Source: Limnohabitans_A sp048020265
Lineage (GTDB): Bacteria; Pseudomonadota; Gammaproteobacteria; Burkholderiales; Burkholderiaceae_C
DNA length: 64,000 bases
Direction: 5' to 3'
Assembly: GCF_048020265.1 (NCBI RefSeq)
Contig: NZ_CP171843.1
Coordinates: 1,736,001 to 1,800,000, forward strand
A model generated the notes under the pieces. That model was not told where the DNA came from and ran no database searches. It worked only from the letters and a program-made list of their open reading frames with translations. Position numbers and translations under genes: made by a program. Shown here piece by piece: positions 35,866 to 44,077 of this stretch (its first letter is position 1; every line of letters starts with the position of its first letter).

Positions 35866-36219
35866 CTAAAGGTCTTCTCGCGCTTCGATCTGCAGGCGCT
35901 GCACCACCGCGCCCCGAGTGCCCGCCACTGCGCGCACGCGCAAGGATGGACCAGCTTCGAGCACCACGCGGCAGTGGTAATCGAGCCCATCGGTCTGGCC
36001 CGGGCAGTTGCTGGCAATGCGGCGGTGCCATTGCCGCTGGCCGTCGATCTCCAGCGTCAATTCATGCCAGGCTTCTGTGTGCTCTTCAGGGACACGCACA
36101 AGCAAGCTGACATCGATGTCAAATGTACGAGGCCGCTTCAATGCGCCGGGAATGTTCAGCACGGCCACCGCATCGGCTGTCTCGGTGCGCCACAACTCGG
36201 GTTTTGCCTGTGCGGCCAT
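35866..36219 (-). CDS. Conserved hypothetical protein
   Basis: A 117-residue protein (MAAQAKPELWRTETADAVAV...) with no signal peptide or membrane segment, predicted to be mainly beta-strand. DIDVSLLVRVPEEHTEAWHE and SLRVRAVAGTRGAVVQRLQI suggest a beta-sandwich such as a carbohydrate-binding-like or C2-like fold, but no family was recognised. It ends 2 bp from the stop of the convergent oxidase gene and lies 5 bp downstream of the glutaredoxin-like gene, so it probably shares that transcript. Confidence 0.6.
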   Translation of the reverse strand: MAAQAKPELWRTETADAVAVLNIPGALKRPRTFDIDVSLLVRVPEEHTEAWHELTLEIDGQRQWHRRIASNCPGQTDGLDYHCRVVLEAGPSLRVRAVAGTRGAVVQRLQIEAREDL

Positions 36220-36224
36220 GTCGC

Positions 36225-36593
36225 TCAGGCTTTGAGCAAGGTGCTGAGTTCGCCATTGTCAATCAGGCGACGCAGGTCATCGGCGCCACCGACCAGCGTG
36301 CCGCGGACAAAGACCATCGGAAAAGTGGGCCAGCCGGTCCACATCTTCAGCGCATTGCGCAAACGCCATTGCGAGAAATAGCTGCCGAACTCGATGTACT
36401 CGTGCGCCACGCCCGCTGCGGCCAGCGCCTTGCGGGCTTTGCCCACAAACGGGTTGCCCGACAAGCCGACCACCACCACAGCGTGCTGGGCGATGGCGGT
36501 TTGCACCTGCTGGATCACGGGCAAGTGGTGTTCGGCAATGCGTTGGCGAATGGCCGGGTGGATGGCCGATTCGGCGAGTAGAGGTCGGGTCAT
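36225..36593 (-). CDS. Glutaredoxin-like protein lacking the active-site cysteine
   Basis: A 122-residue protein with the monothiol-glutaredoxin pattern: VVVVGLSGNPFVGKARKALA, where PQCGFS is normally expected; the cis-proline region WPTFPMVFVRGTLVGGADDL; and a C-terminal helix. There is no cysteine anywhere in the protein, so thiol chemistry and Fe-S cluster binding through the usual residue are impossible. The GxWPTFPxVFxxGxLVGG motif for glutathione contact is kept. It sits between a nuclease-like gene and a hypothetical gene on the same strand. A structural or glutathione-binding role is an inference. Confidence 0.75.
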   Translation of the reverse strand: MTRPLLAESAIHPAIRQRIAEHHLPVIQQVQTAIAQHAVVVVGLSGNPFVGKARKALAAAGVAHEYIEFGSYFSQWRLRNALKMWTGWPTFPMVFVRGTLVGGADDLRRLIDNGELSTLLKA

Positions 36594-36631
36594 GGAAATC
36601 CTTGGGAGCCTAAAAATGAGACGCCGAGTAG

Positions 36632-37219
36632 TCAGGTCTTGAGGGCGTTGGCCCCGTCGTGCATGAGTTGTGCGATGTTGGCCGAACCCAGCAACTGCAT
36701 GGGGCTCTCGTGGGCCAGGTCAATGGCGGCCTGGCTGAAGACGCCCAGGCTCATGCAAGTGCACGAAAAGGCATCACGGCTTTCACGGACAGCCAGCAAC
36801 TCCCGCAAATGCTCTGCGCCCACGGTGGCCGCTTTCCAGCGCTTGGCACTGACCAGGGTGATGCGGCCATTTTTTTCAATCTGAAAATCGGCCGGGCCAT
36901 CGTTCAAACGACTGACCACAAAACCCTGCTGCTTGAGCGCTTCTTCAACCAGGACTGAAAAATCACGCCAGCCCATGCCCCGGGCCTGCTCAACCAGTTC
37001 CCGGATGCGGCTGGCCGAAATGGCATTTCTTTGTCGCCAGGCGGCCATGACGCCAATGACAAAAAACGGGAAAGCCCCGAGCATGCCCGCTGTTTTGTAG
37101 GCCTCAGGCAGCAAAGCCCCGGCCACCAGGGCCACGCCGAACATCACCAAAAAGCTCACCCACCACGGGGCGCGTAACAAAGTCGCAAACAGCGACTTTT
37201 CGGACATTTTGAATTTCAT
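36632..37219 (-). CDS. Membrane-anchored Mrr-like endonuclease-fold protein
   Basis: A 195-residue protein with two N-terminal transmembrane helices (about 18-38 and 44-60) and a cytoplasmic Mrr_cat-like domain. The PD-(D/E)xK-type core is visible as GPADFQIEKNGRITLVSAKRWKA: aspartate in PADF and lysine in SAKRWKA, with Ser where Glu or Gln is usual. Activity may therefore be altered. An in-frame ATG also exists at 37207. No methyltransferase partner lies nearby, so it is not a conventional restriction system. Confidence 0.68.
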   Translation of the reverse strand: MKFKMSEKSLFATLLRAPWWVSFLVMFGVALVAGALLPEAYKTAGMLGAFPFFVIGVMAAWRQRNAISASRIRELVEQARGMGWRDFSVLVEEALKQQGFVVSRLNDGPADFQIEKNGRITLVSAKRWKAATVGAEHLRELLAVRESRDAFSCTCMSLGVFSQAAIDLAHESPMQLLGSANIAQLMHDGANALKT

Positions 37220-37375
37220 GGGATATCAGAAAAAGAGGTGCGTCAAGGCGCCTGCGGGCAGATCAAAAAGCTGGCTCTGACGGCGATTCGTCAGTGTAGC
37301 GGCTCCCATGACACAGCACGCGCTGGGCTCCACCTATCCCCCGAAATACCCCTGTAAATTTCAGTCAGGCAAATT

Positions 37376-37398
37376 GGCGCAGGCCCGAAGGCTGCGCC
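37376..37398 (-). terminator. Imperfect hairpin after the Bug gene
   Basis: On the minus strand GGCGCAGCC and GGCCTGCGCC pair around TTCG with one bulge, followed only by AATTTGCC. It lies 18 bp beyond the stop of the Bug receptor gene. It could be a weak terminator. The rest of the 197-bp gap up to the Mrr-like gene shows nothing recognised. Confidence 0.35.
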
Positions 37399-37416
37399 CA
37401 TCGCCCGCGGCATCCC

Positions 37417-38397
37417 TCAATCGACGGTCACGCCCGCGTTCTTGACCACCTGACCCAAGCGGGCCGTTTCCTTGCGGATCAGCTCGCCAAACTGCTGGGA
37501 GGTACCCCCCACCACTGGGGTGCCAATGGCTTCCCATTTTTTCTTGAACTCCGGATCATTGAAGATCGCGTTCAAAGTGGTGTTGAGTTTCTGCACCACC
37601 GACGCAGGCGTACCCGCACGTACCGCAATGCCATGCCAGCCGGTCAACTCGTACCCAGGCACACCCGCCTCGATCATGGTCGGCACATTGGGCAGCGAGG
37701 GGTGACGCTTGGCCGAGGTCACCGCCAAGGGCTTGAGCTTGCCACCCTGGATGTGGGGCAAGGAGCTGCCCAGGATGTCGAACATCACCTGCACCTGGCC
37801 GCCGATCAAGTCGTTGAGCGCAGGACCTGCACCGCGGTAAGGAATGTGCGAAATTTTGGTGTTCATCTGCGTGTTGAAAATTTCACCCGCCAGGTGCTGG
37901 GGCGTGCCGTTGCCGGCCGATGCAAAAGCCAGCTGGCTGCTGGGCTTTTGGGCCAGTGCGATCAACTCCTTGACACTGTTGACCGGCACGCTGGGATGCA
38001 CTTCGAGCACCAGCGGGAAGGCCGAAATTTGGATCACCGGGGCCAGATCGGTCATGGGCACAAAGGGCATGCTGCGGTACAGCGTGGGGTTGACCGCCAT
38101 GGGGCCACTGGCCGCCAGCAGCAAGGTGTAGCCGTCGGCAGGCGCTTGCTTGGCCACTTCGGCGCTGCCCAGGTTGCCACCGGCACCGCCTTTGTTGTCC
38201 ACGATCACCGTGACACCCAGGCGGGTGCTCAACTCGCCTTGCAGCATGCGGGCCATCAGGTCGGTCGGGCCGCCCGGTGGGTAAGGCACCACAAAGCGGA
38301 TGGTTTTGCTGGGGTAGTTGTCTTGGGCCAGCGCGGGCAAAGCGTTCACGCCCAAAAGAGCGGCTGAGAGTGCTGCGACGAAAGTGCTGCGTTTCAT
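37417..38397 (-). CDS. Bug-type (tripartite tricarboxylate transporter) substrate-binding protein
   Basis: Periplasmic solute receptor of the Bug/TctC family, 326 residues from the ATG at 38397, with a signal peptide (MKRSTFVAALSAALLGVNAL, cleaved near PALAQDN). The mature start NYPSKTIRFVVPYPPGGPTD and the following GGAGGNLGSAEVAKQAPADG are hallmark Bug ligand loops. No TctA/TctB membrane genes are in the window, as is common for orphan Bug receptors in this group. It lies just downstream of the BKACE gene (30 bp), which suggests the imported acid feeds that pathway. Confidence 0.92.
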   Translation of the reverse strand: MKRSTFVAALSAALLGVNALPALAQDNYPSKTIRFVVPYPPGGPTDLMARMLQGELSTRLGVTVIVDNKGGAGGNLGSAEVAKQAPADGYTLLLAASGPMAVNPTLYRSMPFVPMTDLAPVIQISAFPLVLEVHPSVPVNSVKELIALAQKPSSQLAFASAGNGTPQHLAGEIFNTQMNTKISHIPYRGAGPALNDLIGGQVQVMFDILGSSLPHIQGGKLKPLAVTSAKRHPSLPNVPTMIEAGVPGYELTGWHGIAVRAGTPASVVQKLNTTLNAIFNDPEFKKKWEAIGTPVVGGTSQQFGELIRKETARLGQVVKNAGVTVD

Positions 38398-38427
38398 GGT
38401 GTTGTCTCCAGTCAAAAAAGAAAATGC

Positions 38428-39255
38428 TCAGGCGGCAAAGAAAGCGTCACGCGCCTGTTGCGCGGTGCAGAGGCTGCGGCCCAGCACGCGGGCCGAATCG
38501 GCCACCTGGCGCACCAAAGCGGCGTTATCGGGGGCGATCTGCCCGTTGTTGAGCAGCAGGTTGTTTTCAAAACCCACACGCACATGGCCGCCCAGTGCGG
38601 CAGCGGTGGTGGCGCAGGCGTGTTCGCCCGCGCCAAAAGCGCACATGGACCAAGGCTCTTGGCCGGTATGGGCCATGACAAAGGGCAGCAAGTCTTTGGG
38701 CTCGGAGGTTTGGCCCACCGAATAGCGACCCAGCACAAACAAGAGCGACCAGGGCGCATCCGGGATCACGCCTTGCGCGCGCAGGGCTTGCCAGCGCTGC
38801 AGATCGGCCACGTCGTACACGATGACCTGGGTCATGACGCGCTCTTTGGCCAGCCAGCCAAAAAACTGCGCGAGGCCGGCTTCGCCGATCTCTGGCTGGT
38901 CCACTTCGCGCAGGCCCACCGACACAGCTTCGGGCTTGAGCGCAGTGACCATGGCGATTTGCTCGGGCGCTTTGTACACCCGAGCGGCTTCGCTGGTGAC
39001 CTGAATGATCATCGCATCGCCCACCGCGGCCTTGACCGCTTGCTGCGCGTCGCGGTAACCCTGCACGTCCAGGCTGTGACGACCCTGGGCATCGCGGATG
39101 TGCATGTGGATCATGGCCGCGCCAGCGTCGAGGCACTGCTTGGCGGTCTGGCCCAGCTCGGCCGACGTGAGGGGCAAGGCAGCGTGGTCAGGCCGTTGTT
39201 TGTAAGCGCCATTGGGCGCGACGGTGATCAAGAGGGGATGCGGAAAAACAGTCAT
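38428..39255 (-). CDS. Beta-keto acid cleavage enzyme (BKACE / DUF849)
   Basis: Zn-dependent TIM-barrel enzyme of the family that condenses a beta-keto acid with acetyl-CoA to give acetoacetate and a new CoA ester; its founding member is 3-keto-5-aminohexanoate cleavage enzyme Kce. From the ATG at 39255 it has 275 residues. MIHMHIRDAQGRHSLD supplies the two Zn histidines, and HVRVGFENNLLLNNGQIAPD supplies the C-terminal zinc and glutamate signature. The family covers many substrates, so the keto acid is unknown. The gene lies between the dehydrogenase and the receptor. Confidence 0.88.
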   Translation of the reverse strand: MTVFPHPLLITVAPNGAYKQRPDHAALPLTSAELGQTAKQCLDAGAAMIHMHIRDAQGRHSLDVQGYRDAQQAVKAAVGDAMIIQVTSEAARVYKAPEQIAMVTALKPEAVSVGLREVDQPEIGEAGLAQFFGWLAKERVMTQVIVYDVADLQRWQALRAQGVIPDAPWSLLFVLGRYSVGQTSEPKDLLPFVMAHTGQEPWSMCAFGAGEHACATTAAALGGHVRVGFENNLLLNNGQIAPDNAALVRQVADSARVLGRSLCTAQQARDAFFAA

Positions 39256-39287
39256 GGGGTGCCTTTTGAAAATCAATCGTGAGGGAA

Positions 39288-40241
39288 TCAATCGAGCGGG
39301 TGAAGAGGCGGCAGCTCAGACGCCAGCAAATCCAGCCCTTGGCGCAACAACCGGTCGTAGCGTTCGCGCTCGGCTTTTTGGGTTTCCGGCGTCCAGCTGA
39401 AAAAGCCCTGCCCGGTCTTCATGCCCAAGTCCCCACGGGCCACCCGCTCTTGCAGGACGCGCGCGGGCTCGGCGTTCACGGCCAGGCTGGGGTACATGCT
39501 GGCCGCGGCGGCGGTGTGCACCTCCAGGCCCGCATGGTCGCGTTGCATGACCGGGCCTGCGGCCAGAAAGCGAAAACCAAAGCCAAAGCGCACAGCCGCG
39601 TCCACGTCTTCGGGCGAGGCCACGCCTTCGTCGATCAGGGCAAAGGCCTCACGCGCCAGGGCGTGCTGCATGCGGTTGGCCAAAAAGCCGGGCTTGTCCT
39701 TGCGCACCAGCACGGGGACGCTGCCGCAGCCGCGCATGAAGTCGCACAGCTGCTCGGCCTCTTGCACATCCGTTTTCGGTCCGAGCACAACTTCCACCAA
39801 GGGCACCAAATGCGCGGGCATGAAAAAGTGCAGGCCCAGCATGCGCTCTGCCGTGGGCAGGCCCTCGGCGATGGCGCTGATCGGGAAGCTGGAGCTGTTG
39901 CTGCACAGCAAGGTGTCGGGTGCGGCCAGCTGCGCCAGCTGCGCAAACAGGGCCTGCTTGAGGGGCAGTTGTTCCGGGATGCACTCGATCAATACGCTCA
40001 CACCGGGCCAGGCCACATCGGCCAAGTCGGCCACGGCCTGCACGCGCTCGGTGCGGTGGGCCATATCCAAAGGCTCAAGGTTGTGGCGCACATGAGCGGT
40101 CAAAGCCTGGCGCTTGGCGGCATCGGGCTCGACCACAGTGACCTGGCTGCCACCGCGGGCCAGCACGATCGCCACGTCCATGCCCATGGTTCCGCCGCCC
40201 ACCACCACGGTGTGTGCTTGTGAAGGCTGTGAAGAAATCAT
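39288..40241 (-). CDS. 3-hydroxyacyl-CoA dehydrogenase-family oxidoreductase
   Basis: NAD-dependent beta-hydroxyacid or hydroxyacyl-CoA dehydrogenase of 317 residues from the ATG at 40241. The cofactor motif is VVVGGGTMGMDVAIVLARGG. GLHFFMPAHLVPLVEVVLGP (catalytic His) and GFLANRMQHALAREAFALID are the domain signatures. Family members include 3-hydroxybutyryl-CoA dehydrogenase, L-carnitine dehydrogenase and L-gulonate dehydrogenase. Being 32 bp upstream of a BKACE gene, it probably oxidises a beta-hydroxy acid to the beta-keto acid that BKACE cleaves. It is divergent from a LysR gene. Confidence 0.88.
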   Translation of the reverse strand: MISSQPSQAHTVVVGGGTMGMDVAIVLARGGSQVTVVEPDAAKRQALTAHVRHNLEPLDMAHRTERVQAVADLADVAWPGVSVLIECIPEQLPLKQALFAQLAQLAAPDTLLCSNSSSFPISAIAEGLPTAERMLGLHFFMPAHLVPLVEVVLGPKTDVQEAEQLCDFMRGCGSVPVLVRKDKPGFLANRMQHALAREAFALIDEGVASPEDVDAAVRFGFGFRFLAAGPVMQRDHAGLEVHTAAAASMYPSLAVNAEPARVLQERVARGDLGMKTGQGFFSWTPETQKAERERYDRLLRQGLDLLASELPPLHPLD

Positions 40242-40329
40242 GGTTGCAGCTGCTGTCAAAAAGAATGCATGGAGTCTAAGAATCGCGCATTACCTCGTCC
40301 AGCCGTTTTTTTCTATAAACTGATTTGTT

Positions 40330-41250
40330 ATGCAGATCAATTCGCAACCCACCTGGACGCCTCGTGACCTGGACATCTTTCTGGTGCTGGCCGAAACCGG
40401 CAGTTTTAGGCGCACGGCCACGCAAGTGCACTTGTCCCAGTCGGCCGTGTCCGGGGTGATTGCCCGGCTCGAAGAGGCCTTGGCCACGCGCTTGTTTGAC
40501 CGCACCACCCGCAGCGTGCACCTCACGGCTGCAGGCCAGGTGTTTGTGGAGCAAGCCAAACTGCTCAACGCGCAAACTCAAGAGGCGGTCCAGCGGGTGC
40601 AGCACATCACGCAGGTGCAGACTGGCAAAGTGAGCCTGGCGGCCCTGCCTTCGCTCGCGGCCACGGTGGTGCCCCGGGTCATGGCCCGCTTTGCCGCGCA
40701 GTACCCGCAGATCGCGCTGCAGTTGCACGACACCTTGTCTGGCCCGGCATTTGACCTCGTGCGGGCTGGCACGGTGGACTTTGCGCTCACTGCGGCCAAT
40801 CCCGACTACGCCGATCTGGACTACACACCGCTGTCGGCCGATGGCTTTGTACTGTTGATGCCGCTGGGCCACCGCCTGGCCAAGGGGCGAGGCGCTTTGA
40901 ACTGGCTGGCCGTGGCCGAGTTGACCCACATCTCCATGCCACTGCCCGCCAGCGTGCGGCAATACGCCAATGCGGCCTTCATGGAACACCGCATCGCGTT
41001 TCAGCCGCGCTACGAAGTCGAGCACATTGCCACCATCCACGCCATGGTCAAAGCCGGTTTGGGCGTGGCCGCCCTGCCCGAGCTGGCCGCCGCTTTTGTA
41101 CAGCAAGATGGCGTGGCCACCCGGCGCCTGACCGGCCCCGACATCCAGCGCCCCATTGGCGTGGTGACGCGGCGCCACCGCAGCCTGTCGCCAGCCGCAC
41201 AAGAAATGGTGCGCATGCTCCGACAAGAAACCACCGCCTTGCTGCCCTGA
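40330..41250 (+). CDS. LysR-family transcriptional regulator
   Basis: DNA-binding regulator of 306 residues. The N-terminal winged helix-turn-helix is visible in FLVLAETGSFRRTATQVHLS followed by SAVSGVIARLEEALATRLFD, and a LysR substrate-binding domain fills residues about 90-300. It is transcribed divergently from the dehydrogenase-BKACE-Bug genes across an 88-bp gap, the classic position for a LysR activator of the adjacent pathway. The inducer is probably an intermediate of that pathway; no operator was assigned with confidence. Confidence 0.92.
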   Translation: MQINSQPTWTPRDLDIFLVLAETGSFRRTATQVHLSQSAVSGVIARLEEALATRLFDRTTRSVHLTAAGQVFVEQAKLLNAQTQEAVQRVQHITQVQTGKVSLAALPSLAATVVPRVMARFAAQYPQIALQLHDTLSGPAFDLVRAGTVDFALTAANPDYADLDYTPLSADGFVLLMPLGHRLAKGRGALNWLAVAELTHISMPLPASVRQYANAAFMEHRIAFQPRYEVEHIATIHAMVKAGLGVAALPELAAAFVQQDGVATRRLTGPDIQRPIGVVTRRHRSLSPAAQEMVRMLRQETTALLP

Positions 41251-41347
41251 ACAGGGCGCCACCGCACAGGACAAAGCACATGGGCGGGGGCTATTTCACC
41301 GGCTCTGGCATGATCCAAGCATCTACCCTTGCACAAGAGAAAACACC

Positions 41348-41710
41348 TTGAACTGGTTCCAAAGATTGCCGGACTTTACCCGGTCAGCACCCGGCCTGGA
41401 ATGGGCGCTGTGGAAAAAGCTGCCCTGGATCGCACTGGCGGGAACCGCCTTGCCCCTGGCCTTGGTGAGCCTGGCTTATCTGGCCGCGCCGGAAACCCCC
41501 ACGCCCGCCTCCGAGCGCGCGTTGACCCAGTGGCTTTACATCGCCATGGGTGTGGTGGTGCTGCACTGGACACTGGTGCTGACAGCGGCCATCGGCTGCG
41601 TGATTGTGATGCTGATGAAAGGCCCGGCCTTTGTGGCCGATGGCTTTGAGGTGCAGCACACCGACCAACCCGGCAGCCCGACACTGGACGACATACGTGA
41701 AAAAAACTGA
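41348..41710 (+). CDS. Small membrane protein of unknown function
   Basis: A 120-residue protein with two transmembrane segments (about 27-48 and 66-92) and a charged C-terminal tail. The start is the TTG at 41348, with AAGAG upstream at about 9 nt; no ATG lies near the N-terminus, so an unusual start codon seems real. The N-terminal sequence MNWFQRLPDFTRSAPGLEWA is amphipathic. It overlaps the next gene by 14 bp, so they are probably cotranslated. No family was recognised. Confidence 0.62.
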   Translation: MNWFQRLPDFTRSAPGLEWALWKKLPWIALAGTALPLALVSLAYLAAPETPTPASERALTQWLYIAMGVVVLHWTLVLTAAIGCVIVMLMKGPAFVADGFEVQHTDQPGSPTLDDIREKN

Positions 41711-42065
41711 GCTGCACGCCAGGCTGACCGCTTCTTTGTCAGAGGCTGACGTCTCGGGCATCATCGCGATGGCCTGGCAAGACGACACCCCGTTTGAAGC
41801 GATTGCACTGCAGTTTGGCCTCGCCGAGCCCGACGTCATTGCCTTGATGCGGGCGCAACTGAAAGCCCGCTCATTCAGGGTGTGGCGCATGCGGGTGCGA
41901 GGGCGAGTGGCCAAGCACCTGGCTTTGCAGCCAGGCCGTCGAGCAGGTCACGGTGGCGCTGACAGTGCAGCAGCCATGGCTGGAGCGCAAAAGAGGCATG
42001 GCGTGCAAATGCCCGAGGACTTTCCTCTGCCGCCCTCACCCATCACGCGCCAGTCCTTGCGCTGA
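41697..42065 (+). CDS. TIGR03643-like small protein with a C-terminal extension
   Basis: The N-terminal 75 residues (KKTELHARLTASLSEADVSG... to FRVWRMRVRGRVAKHL) match the small TIGR03643-type family, with the core AWQDDTPFEAIALQFGLAEP containing a helix-turn-helix-like segment. GTG at 41697 is the chosen start (122 residues), overlapping the previous gene by 14 bp. A tail of about 45 residues, ending LPPSPITRQSLR, is unusual for a family of about 70-80 residues. The function is unknown; nucleic-acid binding is conceivable. Confidence 0.68.
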   Translation: MKKTELHARLTASLSEADVSGIIAMAWQDDTPFEAIALQFGLAEPDVIALMRAQLKARSFRVWRMRVRGRVAKHLALQPGRRAGHGGADSAAAMAGAQKRHGVQMPEDFPLPPSPITRQSLR

Positions 42066-42073
42066 AGGTCGCC

Positions 42074-43192
42074 TCAGGCCCTTTTTCGAAGCCCGGCCGC
42101 GTTGGGGGTCTGCTGTGCATCATCCCGACGGGCATGCGCCTGAAAGCTCGGCGTCTCGCAGGCCGATGACGCGTCGTGGTGCGAACCCGTCGCCAAATTT
42201 TCAAAACCTGAAGGCACAGGCAAGATGTCCTGCAACACTGCCAGCACATTTTGCAATCGAGGGTCTTGGCTGTGTGCGTCATCGGTGGTGTCGTTGATGC
42301 AAAAGAAATCCAGCGCACCGAACTCGGCCACCAAAGCCTGCAGCTGCGCGTTTTGGTCGGCCTCACCGGTTGACACATAGCGGTGGCGGTAAGGCCGCAG
42401 GCTCGCTACCCCATGCGCCAGGGCCCAGCGCAGCACAAAATCGGACACGATGGTGGGTTTGTCCCAGCTTCGGAACACGGTCGACCGAACCGCTGCAAAC
42501 AACTCCGGGGCGGTTTCCTCCAATTCCAGCAGGATTGATTTGAGCATGGGCCGGGGCGAGTGCGCAAAGGTGCGGAAGGTGCTCTGGTAAAGCGGGTCTT
42601 GCTCGCGCAGCGCGGGGATACCCGAGCGGGCTTTGTCGCTGAGCCACTGGATCGACAAGCGGCAGGCGTTTTCCAGCGACGTGGCATCCATGCGCATGGC
42701 CTCGTCCGTCACCTCGGGATCGTCCGACCAAGTGACATGAAAGCCGCTCTCATGGAACCAGTCTTGCACCCGCACCGGAGCGCCAAAAAAAACGTCGTCG
42801 TTGAGGTAAAAGTAACGCTCGGACAAACCGGGAATGTGATGTATCCAGGACTCGATGTGGCCCGAGTCGAACGTAGGCAGGGACGCCTCGGGCATCAAAT
42901 CGCGGTGGTCCACCAGGGTCAAGCGGTCCGAAGGACGAAGCCAGTCGGGCGCCTGTGCGTCGGTGACGATGTAGACATGGCCGTGGCCGGGAAAAAATTG
43001 TTCCAGCGCACGCAGGCTGTAACGCAGCTCGTGGTTGTCCCGAAAGCGCCCTTCCACATTGCTGTATCGGGCCATGGCGGCACTGGAATCGCTGGGGAGT
43101 TGCTGCAGGGCCGCTTGGCGTTTGGCACGCCAATTCGAATCGTTCCCGTCAACCCACAAATAAACGATGTCGATGGGCGAATCGTGGGGCAT
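42074..43192 (-). CDS. Stealth-family (CR1-CR4) sugar-phosphate transferase
   Basis: A 372-residue cytoplasmic protein of the Stealth family, related to GlcNAc-1-phosphotransferases and bacterial capsule phosphotransferases. CR1 is DIVYLWVDGNDSNW at the N-terminus. CR2 includes NHELRYSLRALEQFFPGHGH and YFYLNDDVFFG with acidic metal-binding residues. CR3/CR4-like segments follow (HSPRPMLKSILLELEETAPE, VLRWALAHGVA). The likely reaction is transfer of a hexose-1-phosphate to a surface glycan. It stands alone, with no capsule or LPS genes nearby. The 252-bp gap to the next gene shows nothing recognised. Confidence 0.88.
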   Translation of the reverse strand: MPHDSPIDIVYLWVDGNDSNWRAKRQAALQQLPSDSSAAMARYSNVEGRFRDNHELRYSLRALEQFFPGHGHVYIVTDAQAPDWLRPSDRLTLVDHRDLMPEASLPTFDSGHIESWIHHIPGLSERYFYLNDDVFFGAPVRVQDWFHESGFHVTWSDDPEVTDEAMRMDATSLENACRLSIQWLSDKARSGIPALREQDPLYQSTFRTFAHSPRPMLKSILLELEETAPELFAAVRSTVFRSWDKPTIVSDFVLRWALAHGVASLRPYRHRYVSTGEADQNAQLQALVAEFGALDFFCINDTTDDAHSQDPRLQNVLAVLQDILPVPSGFENLATGSHHDASSACETPSFQAHARRDDAQQTPNAAGLRKRA

Positions 43193-43444
43193 GTCTGCAC
43201 TGAATTTTTTTGAAGTGGCCGAGTCTAGCAGCGGGTCTGCGAGGCAGTTTTCAATACCCGCTCTGGCATGAGGGCCACTGTTTTATCGGTTCAGGCAATG
43301 GCTTGTCTCCTGCCACGTCTCATCAGGCGTGCTGGCCTCCAGCAGCCCGATGGGGCGTCAGCGTCCGTGCGTCCAGAGACCGATGCTGCTGTGATGAATT
43401 GGCTACGATGCATGGAATTCACTGCTCCCGCCCCAACACACACC

Positions 43445-44020
43445 ATGATGCGCTGGCTGACACCACTCTTTTTCCTTTTATGCGAGGCTGCCATGGCCAT
43501 TGAAGAACCACGCTACACCGCGCTCATCTCAGAGCCCCCTTTTGAGGTGCGGCGCTACGCCGCCTTCACGGTGGCCCAAACGCAAATCCAGGGGGACTTC
43601 GATGCCGCCAGCCGCAGCGGTTTTCGGCGCATTGCGTCCTACATTTTTGGCGACAACCTGCAACCCGAGTTGGGTGCGCAGCGCAAAATCGCCATGACCG
43701 CGCCCGTCACCGTGGTGCCCGACGACCAGGGCTGGCGGGTGCATTTTGTGATGCCGTCGGCGGAAAACGTGCAGACCCTACCCCAGCCGCTCAACCCGCA
43801 AATCCAGCTGCGCCCGGTGCCCGCGCATGAAACGGTGGCGGTGCGCTTCAGCGGCTTCACCACGCAAGCGAGCATCCAGGCGCAAACCGAGCGCCTGCGG
43901 GCTTGGGCGCAGGCGCGCCAGCTCAAGCTCAGCCCCACGGCCCAAATTGCCCGCTACGACGACCCTTTCACCCTGCCGTGGAATCGGCGCAATGAAATCC
44001 TGATCGACCTGATGCCCTGA
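43445..44020 (+). CDS. SOUL-family heme-binding protein
   Basis: Exported SOUL/HBP-type protein, 191 residues from the ATG at 43445 (MMRWLTPLFFLLCEAAMAIE...). The N-terminal hydrophobic signal is cleaved near AMA. Family stretches EEPRYTALISEPPFEVRRYA, SGFRRIASYIFGDN and KIAMTAPVTVVP are clear, and DPFTLPWNRRNEILIDL is the classic C-terminus. The frame extends upstream another 59 codons without a signal-like start, so the inner ATG is preferred. SOUL proteins bind heme or tetrapyrroles; the bacterial role is unknown. Confidence 0.9.
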   Translation: MMRWLTPLFFLLCEAAMAIEEPRYTALISEPPFEVRRYAAFTVAQTQIQGDFDAASRSGFRRIASYIFGDNLQPELGAQRKIAMTAPVTVVPDDQGWRVHFVMPSAENVQTLPQPLNPQIQLRPVPAHETVAVRFSGFTTQASIQAQTERLRAWAQARQLKLSPTAQIARYDDPFTLPWNRRNEILIDLMP

Positions 44021-44077
44021 AGCCAAGCGGGCTCAATCGCCCGGTACGACCTGCTGCACTGACCGCCTGTTGTAGCC

